Source: an uncultured Bacilli bacterium
Lineage (GTDB): Bacteria; Bacillota_I; Bacilli_A; RF39; UBA660
Assembly (NCBI GenBank): GCA_947629075.1
Contig: CANRCI010000074.1
Coordinates: forward strand, 1 to 6,449
DNA length: 6,449 bases
Direction: 5' to 3'
The notes under the pieces are model-generated. The model was not told where the DNA came from. It made no database searches and worked only from the letters and a program-made list of their open reading frames with translations. This document shows positions 1 through 3,766 of this stretch, in pieces. A program made the position numbers and the translations under genes. The stretch's first letter is position 1; the number at the start of each line of letters is the position of its first letter.

Positions 1-404
1 GGATTACTCTGTGTTTTAAAAGCAGTATTTCCACGTCCTCCACGTCCTCCAACAGCAACTATTACTTCATCATTTTTATGTTTTAAATCCGCAATTATTA
101 AATTGGTATCGACATCAGTTATTACTGTTCCCTGTGGTACTTTAATAACTACGTCTTTAGCATCAGCCCCATTTTGATTCTTACCACGGCCATTTTCACC
201 CTTGTCACCCTTAATCTTTTTCATAAGTCGAAGATCGATCAAAGTATGAAGTCCTTCATCTACTTTAAAGATGATATTACTACCGCGGCCACCATTACCT
301 CCGTAAGGTCCACCCATCGGAATATATTTTTCTCTTCTAAAGGCAAGACAACCATCTCCACCATTACCAGCGATAACTTTAATTGTTACTTCATCTATAA
401 ACAT
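1..404 (-). CDS. obg: Obg/CgtA GTPase, N-terminal part (cut by window edge)
   Basis: This is the N-terminal 134 residues of the ribosome-associated GTPase Obg (ObgE/CgtA), which acts in 50S subunit maturation and stress signalling. The visible part is the glycine-rich Obg fold. It opens MFIDEVTIKVIAGNGGDG, continues through FRREKYIPMGGPYGGNGGRG and has the later glycine run VGGRGGRGN around residues 118-126, all typical of the family. Obg proteins are usually about 430 residues, so the G domain with its Walker motifs lies beyond position 1. The ATG at 404-402 is preceded by AAGGAAGTG (419-411), one base off the ideal anti-16S match, at normal spacing. It has its own extended -10 promoter at 432-440 and lies downstream of a terminator, so it begins a separate transcription unit. 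The family call is firm; the rest of the gene is not visible. Confidence 0.96.
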   Translation of the reverse strand, partial: MFIDEVTIKVIAGNGGDGCLAFRREKYIPMGGPYGGNGGRGSNIIFKVDEGLHTLIDLRLMKKIKGDKGENGRGKNQNGADAKDVVIKVPQGTVITDVDTNLIIADLKHKNDEVIVAVGGRGGRGNTAFKTQSN

Positions 405-431
405 TGATATCACTTCCTTAAAAACGTTAAT

Positions 432-440
432 ATTATACCA
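432..440 (-). promoter_or_regulatory. Extended -10 promoter for obg
   Basis: The minus strand reads TGGTATAAT, a perfect TATAAT (437-432) with the TGn extension. At 17-base spacing the -35 region is GTGCAT (460-455), a poor match, so this would be an extended -10 promoter. Transcription would begin near 425, giving a leader of about 20 bases before the obg start. It lies just downstream of the terminator at 507-534, consistent with an independent obg transcript. Confidence 0.6.
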
Positions 441-506
441 CATTTTTTAAATAAATGCACTAATTTAAGCAAGATAAGTTAAAGCAGATTGTAAAGTCCA
501 ATTTAA

Positions 507-534
507 TACAAATAAAAAGCACCCTAAGGCACTT
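507..534 (-). terminator. Rho-independent terminator after the 68-residue gene
   Basis: On the minus strand AAGTGCC (534-528) pairs with GGTGCTT (523-517) around the loop TTAG, a 7-bp stem with two G-U pairs, followed by a T-rich run TTTATTT. The stem overlaps the last two bases of the TAA stop at 535-533. It ends the CPBP/small-protein unit. The 13 bases CTTTTTATTTGTA (519-507) recur exactly at the terminator at 1498-1527. Confidence 0.8.
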
Positions 535-739
535 ATTTTCTATTTGAAAAGACTGTGTATCCAGCTATACCAAAAATGACAAGTACTAAAACTAAAATAA
601 CGATGTTCATTCCTTTGGCATTAGTCGTTGGATTATTAGCGATTGTAAGTGGATTGACATAATCAAATACCGCTTTCTTTATCGGCGTCAAAATATATTC
701 TATTCCAATTGTTAAATTAGTCATAATCTCATATTGCAT
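533..739 (-). CDS. Small protein with C-terminal helix and sortase-like NPTTN motif
   Basis: I do not recognise this 68-residue protein. From the ATG at 739 its N-terminal half is mildly hydrophobic and amphipathic, with no classical signal peptide. It then has two NPxT motifs, NPLTI (residues 29-33) and NPTTN (36-40), followed by a strongly hydrophobic helix (about 45-64) and the tail SNRK. Motif, helix and basic tail in that order is the layout of a sortase sorting signal, and NPTTNA resembles the sortase B consensus NPX(T/S)(N/G/S). The upstream ATG at 748 would give 71 residues, but AGGAG (753-749) touches it directly, while the ATG at 739 sits 9 bases away. The binding site overlaps the TAG stop of the CPBP gene, so the two genes are probably translationally coupled. 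A plain tail-anchored membrane protein is the simplest alternative. Confidence 0.7.
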   Translation of the reverse strand: MQYEIMTNLTIGIEYILTPIKKAVFDYVNPLTIANNPTTNAKGMNIVILVLVLVIFGIAGYTVFSNRK

Positions 740-748
740 ATCAAACAT

Positions 749-753
749 CTCCT
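749..753 (-). promoter_or_regulatory. Ribosome binding site that sets the start of the 68-residue gene
   Basis: AGGAG on the minus strand overlaps the upstream TAG stop (754-752). It abuts the ATG at 748 with no spacer but lies 9 bases before the ATG at 739. The micro-ORF at 1538-1570 and the CPBP gene also use a 9-base gap, which favours the shorter form. Confidence 0.65.
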
Positions 754-1414
754 AAGCATTAAGAAAAGCCAAAACCGTAACTACACCTGAAAGCATTCTA
801 ACACCGATTGGAAAATAAATATTATCGGTCTTGTAATAAGATATAGATAGACATAAGCTACATATAAAGTATGAAATTACATAAAATAATTGAACTGCTT
901 CTGTATAAGAAAATGCAACATAGAAAAGTCCGTAAAGTAAGCCACTTACTATGAAGTAAAAAAATGGTTTTTTCTTAAATATTTCTTTAATCGTTCCATA
1001 AAAGAAAATTGATTCTAGTATCGGAGAAGTAATAATGGCCGATATTATAAAATAAACCAAATTTGTTTCTTTAAGGCGATCTAACTGTAAATTGTTAGGA
1101 AGCTCAGTATGAAAAATTTCAGTTACGACGACGTTACACATCGTATTTACTATAAAGAATAAAACAAATACACCGCCGATTTTAACAAGTGTTTTTACTA
1201 GATGTTCTTTCGTCATCTTACTACTTTTACTAAAAACTGGTCTAAATAATTTAACAAAAATAAATGTTAAAACGATTTCTAAAGCTAGATTAAGCGTAAC
1301 ATCAAAATTTAATCCCATTAAATTACTAGTAAGACTTGGTAACAATGTATAAAGGGCAAATAACAAAAAGGCAATTATGACATTCTTACTAAAAATATTT
1401 TTTAATTTAGTCAA
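752..1414 (-). CDS. Degenerate CPBP-family (CAAX protease/Abi-like) membrane protein
   Basis: This is a 220-residue polytopic membrane protein with about six or more hydrophobic segments. The C-terminal half resembles the CPBP fold (Abi/Rce1-like intramembrane endopeptidases; some members give bacteriocin immunity or help process peptides). Motif 1, normally EExxFRG, reads PILESIFFYG: the first Glu is kept (E134), the second is Ser (S135) and Arg is Tyr (Y139). Motif 2, normally FGxxH, reads YGLFY, with Tyr (Y165) for His. Motif 3, normally HxxxN after PI, reads PIGVRMLSG, with Arg (R206) and Gly (G210). It is probably not an active protease. Translation most likely starts at TTG 1414-1412, 9 bases after AGGAG; a TTG at 1423 touches the AGGAG and adds three residues. 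It is followed at once by the 68-residue gene. The fold assignment rests on motif layout, so a generic membrane protein remains possible. Confidence 0.65.
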   Translation of the reverse strand: MTKLKNIFSKNVIIAFLLFALYTLLPSLTSNLMGLNFDVTLNLALEIVLTFIFVKLFRPVFSKSSKMTKEHLVKTLVKIGGVFVLFFIVNTMCNVVVTEIFHTELPNNLQLDRLKETNLVYFIISAIITSPILESIFFYGTIKEIFKKKPFFYFIVSGLLYGLFYVAFSYTEAVQLFYVISYFICSLCLSISYYKTDNIYFPIGVRMLSGVVTVLAFLNA

Positions 1415-1423
1415 ATAAATCAA

Positions 1424-1428
1424 CTCCT
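1424..1428 (-). promoter_or_regulatory. Ribosome binding site that sets the TTG start of the CPBP-like gene
   Basis: AGGAG on the minus strand lies immediately before a TTG at 1423-1421 and 9 bases before a second in-frame TTG at 1414-1412. There is no in-frame ATG nearby. The spacing favours the TTG at 1414. Confidence 0.6.
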
Positions 1429-1460
1429 ATTCTAAAACAATTTTATCATAGGAAAATTCA

Positions 1461-1490
1461 ATTTTAAAGTGACTAATCAAATATTTACAA
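1461..1490 (-). promoter_or_regulatory. Candidate promoter for the CPBP-like/small-protein unit
   Basis: The minus strand has TTGTAA (1490-1485) and TAAAAT (1466-1461), separated by 18 bases, matching the sigma-A -35 and -10 at four and five of six positions. It lies between the terminator at 1498-1527 and the gene start at 1414, so the unit could be transcribed independently. In such AT-rich DNA a match of this quality can arise by chance. Confidence 0.4.
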
Positions 1491-1497
1491 CCATATT

Positions 1498-1527
1498 TAC
1501 AAATAAAAAGAAGTGCTAAAGCACTTC
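1498..1527 (-). terminator. Rho-independent terminator after the 10-codon ORF
   Basis: On the minus strand GAAGTGC (1527-1521) and GCACTTC (1516-1510) form a perfect 7-bp stem with loop TTTA, followed directly by TTTTTATTT. It lies 10 bases after the TAG of the micro-ORF and ends a transcript of about 150 nt. Its tail CTTTTTATTTGTA is identical to that of the terminator at 507-534. Confidence 0.88.
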
Positions 1528-1537
1528 CTGGATATAA

Positions 1538-1570
1538 CTATCCAAAATATTTTTTAATCCAAGCCCACAT
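1538..1570 (-). CDS. Micro-ORF encoding the 10-residue peptide MWAWIKKYFG
   Basis: This ORF of ten codons plus a TAG stop is too short for normal gene calling. It is supported by its surroundings. A strong promoter (-35 at 1686-1681, -10 at 1663-1658) lies upstream. AAGGAAGGAGG (1590-1580) is the best ribosome binding site in the window and sits 9 bases before the ATG. A clear terminator begins 10 bases after the stop. Nothing else in this transcript looks coding. The peptide has four aromatic residues (W2, W4, Y8, F9) and two lysines, so it is aromatic and cationic and could bind membranes. It lacks a signal sequence. Possible roles are a microprotein, a secreted or signalling peptide, or a leader peptide whose translation senses tryptophan and acts on the nearby terminator. 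None can be settled here. The CPBP-like gene begins about 120 bases downstream. Confidence 0.55.
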   Translation of the reverse strand: MWAWIKKYFG

Positions 1571-1579
1571 AAAATAAAT

Positions 1580-1590
1580 CCTCCTTCCTT
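1580..1590 (-). promoter_or_regulatory. Strong ribosome binding site of the 10-codon ORF
   Basis: The minus strand reads AAGGAAGGAGG, containing a full AGGAGG core, then 9 AT-rich bases and the ATG at 1570. This is the main evidence that the very short ORF is translated. Confidence 0.75.
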
Positions 1591-1626
1591 TTTATTCCTC
1601 TTTCTAAAAAATTCTTACTTCCCCCA

Positions 1627-1649
1627 AAATAGATGAGCACCATCTATCT
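1627..1649 (-). ncRNA. 5' hairpin of the micro-ORF transcript
   Basis: On the minus strand AGATAGATG (1649-1641) pairs with CATCTATTT (1635-1627) around the loop GTGCT, a 9-bp stem with one G-U pair. It begins about where transcription from the promoter at 1658-1686 should start, so it would cap the 5' end of the RNA. It is followed by a run of five G (1625-1621) and a purine-rich stretch up to the ribosome binding site. It may stabilise the RNA or be part of a regulatory structure; it matches no RNA family I recognise. Confidence 0.5.
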
Positions 1650-1657
1650 TTACCTTA

Positions 1658-1686
1658 ATTATATTATTAAGATTCTAAAAAATCAA
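1658..1686 (-). promoter_or_regulatory. Promoter of the micro-ORF transcript
   Basis: The minus strand has TTGATT (1686-1681), a 17-base spacer and a perfect TATAAT (1663-1658). The expected start of transcription is near 1651. The -35 lies just after the T-run of the rpmA terminator, so this is an independent unit. Confidence 0.75.
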
Positions 1687-1693
1687 TAGAAAA

Positions 1694-1720
1694 TTAAAAA
1701 AAGAGAAGTATTTTCTTCCC
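1694..1720 (-). terminator. Rho-independent terminator after rpmA
   Basis: On the minus strand GGGAAG (1720-1715) pairs with CTTCTC (1708-1703) around loop AAAATA, a 6-bp stem with one G-U pair, followed by seven T (1702-1696). It begins 4 bases after the rpmA stop and closes the rplU-prp-rpmA unit. Confidence 0.85.
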
Positions 1721-1724
1721 TATT

Positions 1725-2018
1725 TTATCTATCTTCAACCGGATAACAACTAACTTGTTTTTTATCCTTACCAACACGTTCAAATTTAACAACACCATCA
1801 ACTGTAGTGTACAATGTATCATCTTTTCCACGTCTTACATTAACTCCTGGGAATATTTTAGTTCCTCTTTGACGATAAATAATTGAACCTGCTGTTACAA
1901 ATTGTCCATCACTTGCTTTAGCTCCTAATCTACGACCAGCTGAATCACGACCATTAGATGAAGAACCTTGACCTTTGTGGTGAGCAAATAATTGTATATT
2001 TAACTTTAGCATATTCAT
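1725..2018 (-). CDS. rpmA: Ribosomal protein L27 with Prp-cleaved N-terminal extension
   Basis: This is the 97-residue large-subunit protein bL27, whose mature N-terminus reaches the peptidyl transferase centre. The core AHHKGQGSSSNGRDS, then RRLGAK and later IIYRQRGTKIFPG, is diagnostic. Before it is the Firmicutes extension MNMLKLNIQLF (residues 1-11), which the protease Prp removes; by analogy with Staphylococcus aureus the cut would fall between F11 and A12, exposing the mature AHHKG end. Two starts are possible, ATG 2018 and ATG 2012. The first is 7 bases from AAAGGAGG (2033-2026) and forms an ATGA overlap with the prp stop, while the second is 13 bases away, so 2018 is preferred although many homologues begin MLKLN. 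It is the last gene of the unit and is followed by a terminator. Confidence 0.97.
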   Translation of the reverse strand: MNMLKLNIQLFAHHKGQGSSSNGRDSAGRRLGAKASDGQFVTAGSIIYRQRGTKIFPGVNVRRGKDDTLYTTVDGVVKFERVGKDKKQVSCYPVEDR

Positions 2019-2329
2019 GCTTCTTCCTCCTTTATCTTAACATTTTTAGGATAACTTCTAGCTAGTTCATCTAGCATAGCTAACATGTTTTTTAATAACT
2101 TATCAACTATATCATTATTTTCATTAACAACTATCTCGAAATTATCTTTTTTTTCTTCGTAACTAATATAGTCTTTACCAAAAGTTAAAATGGCATTGAC
2201 TGAGGTTGTAAGAATACTAGAAGCTGCACTACAGACTATATCATTACCGAAACTGCTGTAATTAGCATGACCATAAAAATTTATTTTTTTTACTTCGTCA
2301 TTATTTCTAACTACTACTATTTTAATCAT
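2015..2329 (-). CDS. prp: Ribosomal-processing cysteine protease Prp
   Basis: Prp (YsxB family, 104 residues here) is the cysteine protease that cuts the N-terminal extension from ribosomal protein L27 in Firmicutes. The catalytic pair is visible: H21 in the motif GHA and C33 in the motif DIVCSAAS, at the spacing seen in characterised members. The length is normal for the family. Its place between rplU and rpmA is the conserved one. The ATG at 2329-2327 follows rplU after 4 bases and uses AGGA (2340-2337), which overlaps the rplU stop. The gene ends with TGA inside an ATGA overlap (2018-2015) with rpmA, so protease and substrate are translationally coupled. TGA as a stop here indicates the standard bacterial code. 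Confidence 0.95.
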   Translation of the reverse strand: MIKIVVVRNNDEVKKINFYGHANYSSFGNDIVCSAASSILTTSVNAILTFGKDYISYEEKKDNFEIVVNENNDIVDKLLKNMLAMLDELARSYPKNVKIKEEEA

Positions 2330-2333
2330 TTAA

Positions 2334-2636
2334 TTATCCTTTAATTGCTTTAATAACAACTTGAGTATAAGGTTGTCTATGACCTTGAGTACGACGATTA
2401 CTTCTGTCTTTTGACTTATAAGTAAAGATTCTTATCTTTTTATTCTTTCCGTTCTTTACTATTTCACCTTCTACTGTAACTCCATTAAGATAAGGATTAC
2501 CTACTTTGTCGTCACATAACAATACTTGGTTAAAAATAACTTTGTCACCTGGTTCACCATCAATCTTCTCAACATAGATAGTATCACCAACGCTAACGAC
2601 ATATTGTTTTCCACCAGTTACAATAACTGCTTTCAT
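2334..2636 (-). CDS. rplU: Ribosomal protein L21
   Basis: This is the 100-residue large-subunit protein bL21, which binds 23S rRNA. The start MKAVIVTGGKQY, the central VGDTIYVEKIDGEPGD and the C-terminal KSKDRSNRRTQGHRQPYT are characteristic, the last being the basic RNA-binding tail. An upstream ATG at 2642 would add two residues, but it is only 1 base from AAGGAGG (2650-2644). The ATG at 2636 is 7 bases away and gives the usual family start, so 2636 is preferred. It is the first gene of rplU-prp-rpmA, driven by the promoter at 2741-2769 and preceded by a structured leader that may mediate autoregulation. Confidence 0.97.
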   Translation of the reverse strand: MKAVIVTGGKQYVVSVGDTIYVEKIDGEPGDKVIFNQVLLCDDKVGNPYLNGVTVEGEIVKNGKNKKIRIFTYKSKDRSNRRTQGHRQPYTQVVIKAIKG

Positions 2637-2734
2637 GAACATTCCTCCTTTATATATTTTCTAGACTCGCTCGTGAGGTACCGAAGTTTTAAAACCTTTT
2701 TGATGCGGTTTGAAGCACATAAAGGGCTACAAAC
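2637..2734 (-). promoter_or_regulatory. rplU 5' leader, possible L21 autoregulatory leader
   Basis: The mRNA from the predicted start near 2734 has about 98 untranslated bases before rplU. It contains a short hairpin, AAACC (2711-2707) with GGTTT (2696-2692) around a 10-base loop, followed by the palindromic segments GTTTTAAAAC and GGTACC. The tract from about 2660 to 2720 is richer in G and C than nearby noncoding DNA, as expected of structured RNA. An L21 leader family is known at this place in low-GC Gram-positives. I infer membership from position and length, not from a checked consensus. Confidence 0.5.
2644..2650 (-). promoter_or_regulatory. Ribosome binding site that sets the rplU start
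   Basis: The minus strand reads AAGGAGG. It is 1 base from the ATG at 2642 but 7 bases from the ATG at 2636, which selects the second ATG as the start of L21. Confidence 0.8.
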
Positions 2735-2740
2735 ATTTAA

Positions 2741-2769
2741 ATTTTATCATGAAATAACTACTAAGTCAA
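2741..2769 (-). promoter_or_regulatory. Promoter of the rplU-prp-rpmA unit
   Basis: The minus strand has TTGACT (2769-2764), a 17-base spacer and TAAAAT (2746-2741), with the extended -10 bases TGA just before it. This is the strongest complete promoter in the window, fitting a ribosomal operon. It follows the GT2 terminator directly. Confidence 0.8.
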
Positions 2770-2770
2770 A

Positions 2771-2792
2771 CAAAAAAGAGGAAAAATCCCCT
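2771..2792 (-). terminator. Rho-independent terminator after the GT2 gene
   Basis: On the minus strand AGGGGA (2792-2787) pairs with TCCTCT (2782-2777) around loop TTTT, a 6-bp stem with one G-U pair, followed by TTTTT (2776-2772). It begins 2 bases after the GT2 stop codon and directly abuts the rplU promoter. Confidence 0.8.
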
Positions 2793-2794
2793 AT

Positions 2795-3766
2795 TTATTT
2801 AGTAGCATTAGTGTCTTTGACGATATAGATTGGTCTCTTTTTCGTTTCTAGATAAGTTTTAGCTAGATATTCACCAATAACTCCAATGAATAGTAGTTGT
2901 AATCCCCCAATCAAGGTAACTATTGAAGCAAGTGTCACCCAACCACTAACTGGAGAGGCAAAAATCAGAGTTTTAACCACAATTGTAACGATAAAGATAA
3001 AGGCAATAAGGCAAAGTAAAACACCCAAAAAGGAAGCTACGACAAGTGGAACAGTCGAAAAAGCTACTATTCCTTCTATCGCATATTTAAATAACTTCCA
3101 AAAGCTCCATTTGGTCTCACCAGCTACACGTTCAATATTTTTATATTCGAGCCACTTAGTATTAAATCCAACATAACCAAATATACCTTTACTATAACGA
3201 TTGTATTCTTTCATGCTCAAAATGGCATCTAACATTTGGCGAGTCATCAGACGATAATCACGAGCTCCATCAACCATCTCTATGGCACTCATCTTATTGA
3301 TAAGTTTATAAAAGCATCTAGCAAAGAAACTTCTAATTGGTGGCTCTCCCTCACGACTAACTCTTCGCATACCAACTGAATCATAACCCTCTTCTTTGAT
3401 TAGACGAATCATTTCTTTTAATGTTTCAGGTGGATCTTGTAAATCGACATCCATGGTCGTAATGTAATCTCCCTTAGCGTATTCAAATCCAGCCAACATT
3501 CCCGCTTCTTTCCCAAAATTTCGTGAAAATGAAATATACTTTACTCTGTCATCTTTTTTAGCTAAATCCTTAAGAATTTCCAACGTCTTATCTTTAGAGC
3601 CATCATTGACGAAGATAAACTCCATATCGTAATCCATTTCTTTAGATAGCTTATCCATCTCTTTAAAATAGATATTGACCGTTTCTTCTTCATTATAACA
3701 AGGTACAACTATTGATATTAACTCTCTTTTTTTCTTATTTTTCTCTTTTTCTTTTTTTACTTCCAT
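2795..3766 (-). CDS. GT2 glycosyltransferase, GtrB/CsbB/DPM1-like, two C-terminal helices
   Basis: This 323-residue membrane enzyme belongs to the family that transfers a sugar from a nucleotide donor to undecaprenyl phosphate at the inner membrane face. Visible motifs are ISIVVPCYNEEETV (17-30), FVNDGSKD (52-59, with D55), the metal-binding DVDLQDPPE (106-114, with D106 and D108), GARDYRLMTR (167-176) and GETKWSF (216-222). Two membrane helices follow, about 233-265 and 276-300, as in GtrB, YkcC and CsbB. Overlap with the YfhO-type gene suggests a pair like B. subtilis csbB-yfhO, which decorates lipoteichoic acid with GlcNAc; the sugar here is unknown. ATG 3766 is the only start, because an in-frame TGA lies at 3775-3773. 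GAAGGA (3782-3777) precedes it by 10 bases. The first 15 residues are unusually rich in Lys and Glu and lie mostly in the 32-base overlap. Confidence 0.93.
   Translation of the reverse strand: MEVKKEKEKNKKKRELISIVVPCYNEEETVNIYFKEMDKLSKEMDYDMEFIFVNDGSKDKTLEILKDLAKKDDRVKYISFSRNFGKEAGMLAGFEYAKGDYITTMDVDLQDPPETLKEMIRLIKEEGYDSVGMRRVSREGEPPIRSFFARCFYKLINKMSAIEMVDGARDYRLMTRQMLDAILSMKEYNRYSKGIFGYVGFNTKWLEYKNIERVAGETKWSFWKLFKYAIEGIVAFSTVPLVVASFLGVLLCLIAFIFIVTIVVKTLIFASPVSGWVTLASIVTLIGGLQLLFIGVIGEYLAKTYLETKKRPIYIVKDTNATK

Noticed and set aside
174..407. Plus-strand ORF of 77 codons.
   Set aside because: It is antisense to the clearly coding obg N-terminus, has no family-like sequence and no evident ribosome binding site.
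1513..1640. The 5' hairpin loop GTGCT (1640-1636) is complementary to AGCAC in the terminator (1517-1513), suggesting a long-range antiterminator.
   Set aside because: Five base pairs are likely by chance and would have to displace a 7-bp perfect stem; no larger alternative pairing was found.
2526..2828. Plus-strand ORF of 100 codons across the rplU start, leader and GT2 end.
   Set aside because: It covers the minus-strand promoter, leader, terminator and parts of two genes, and its translation shows no recognisable domain.
2886..3176. Plus-strand ORF of 96 codons.
   Set aside because: It is a shadow of the conserved membrane-helix region of the GT2 gene.
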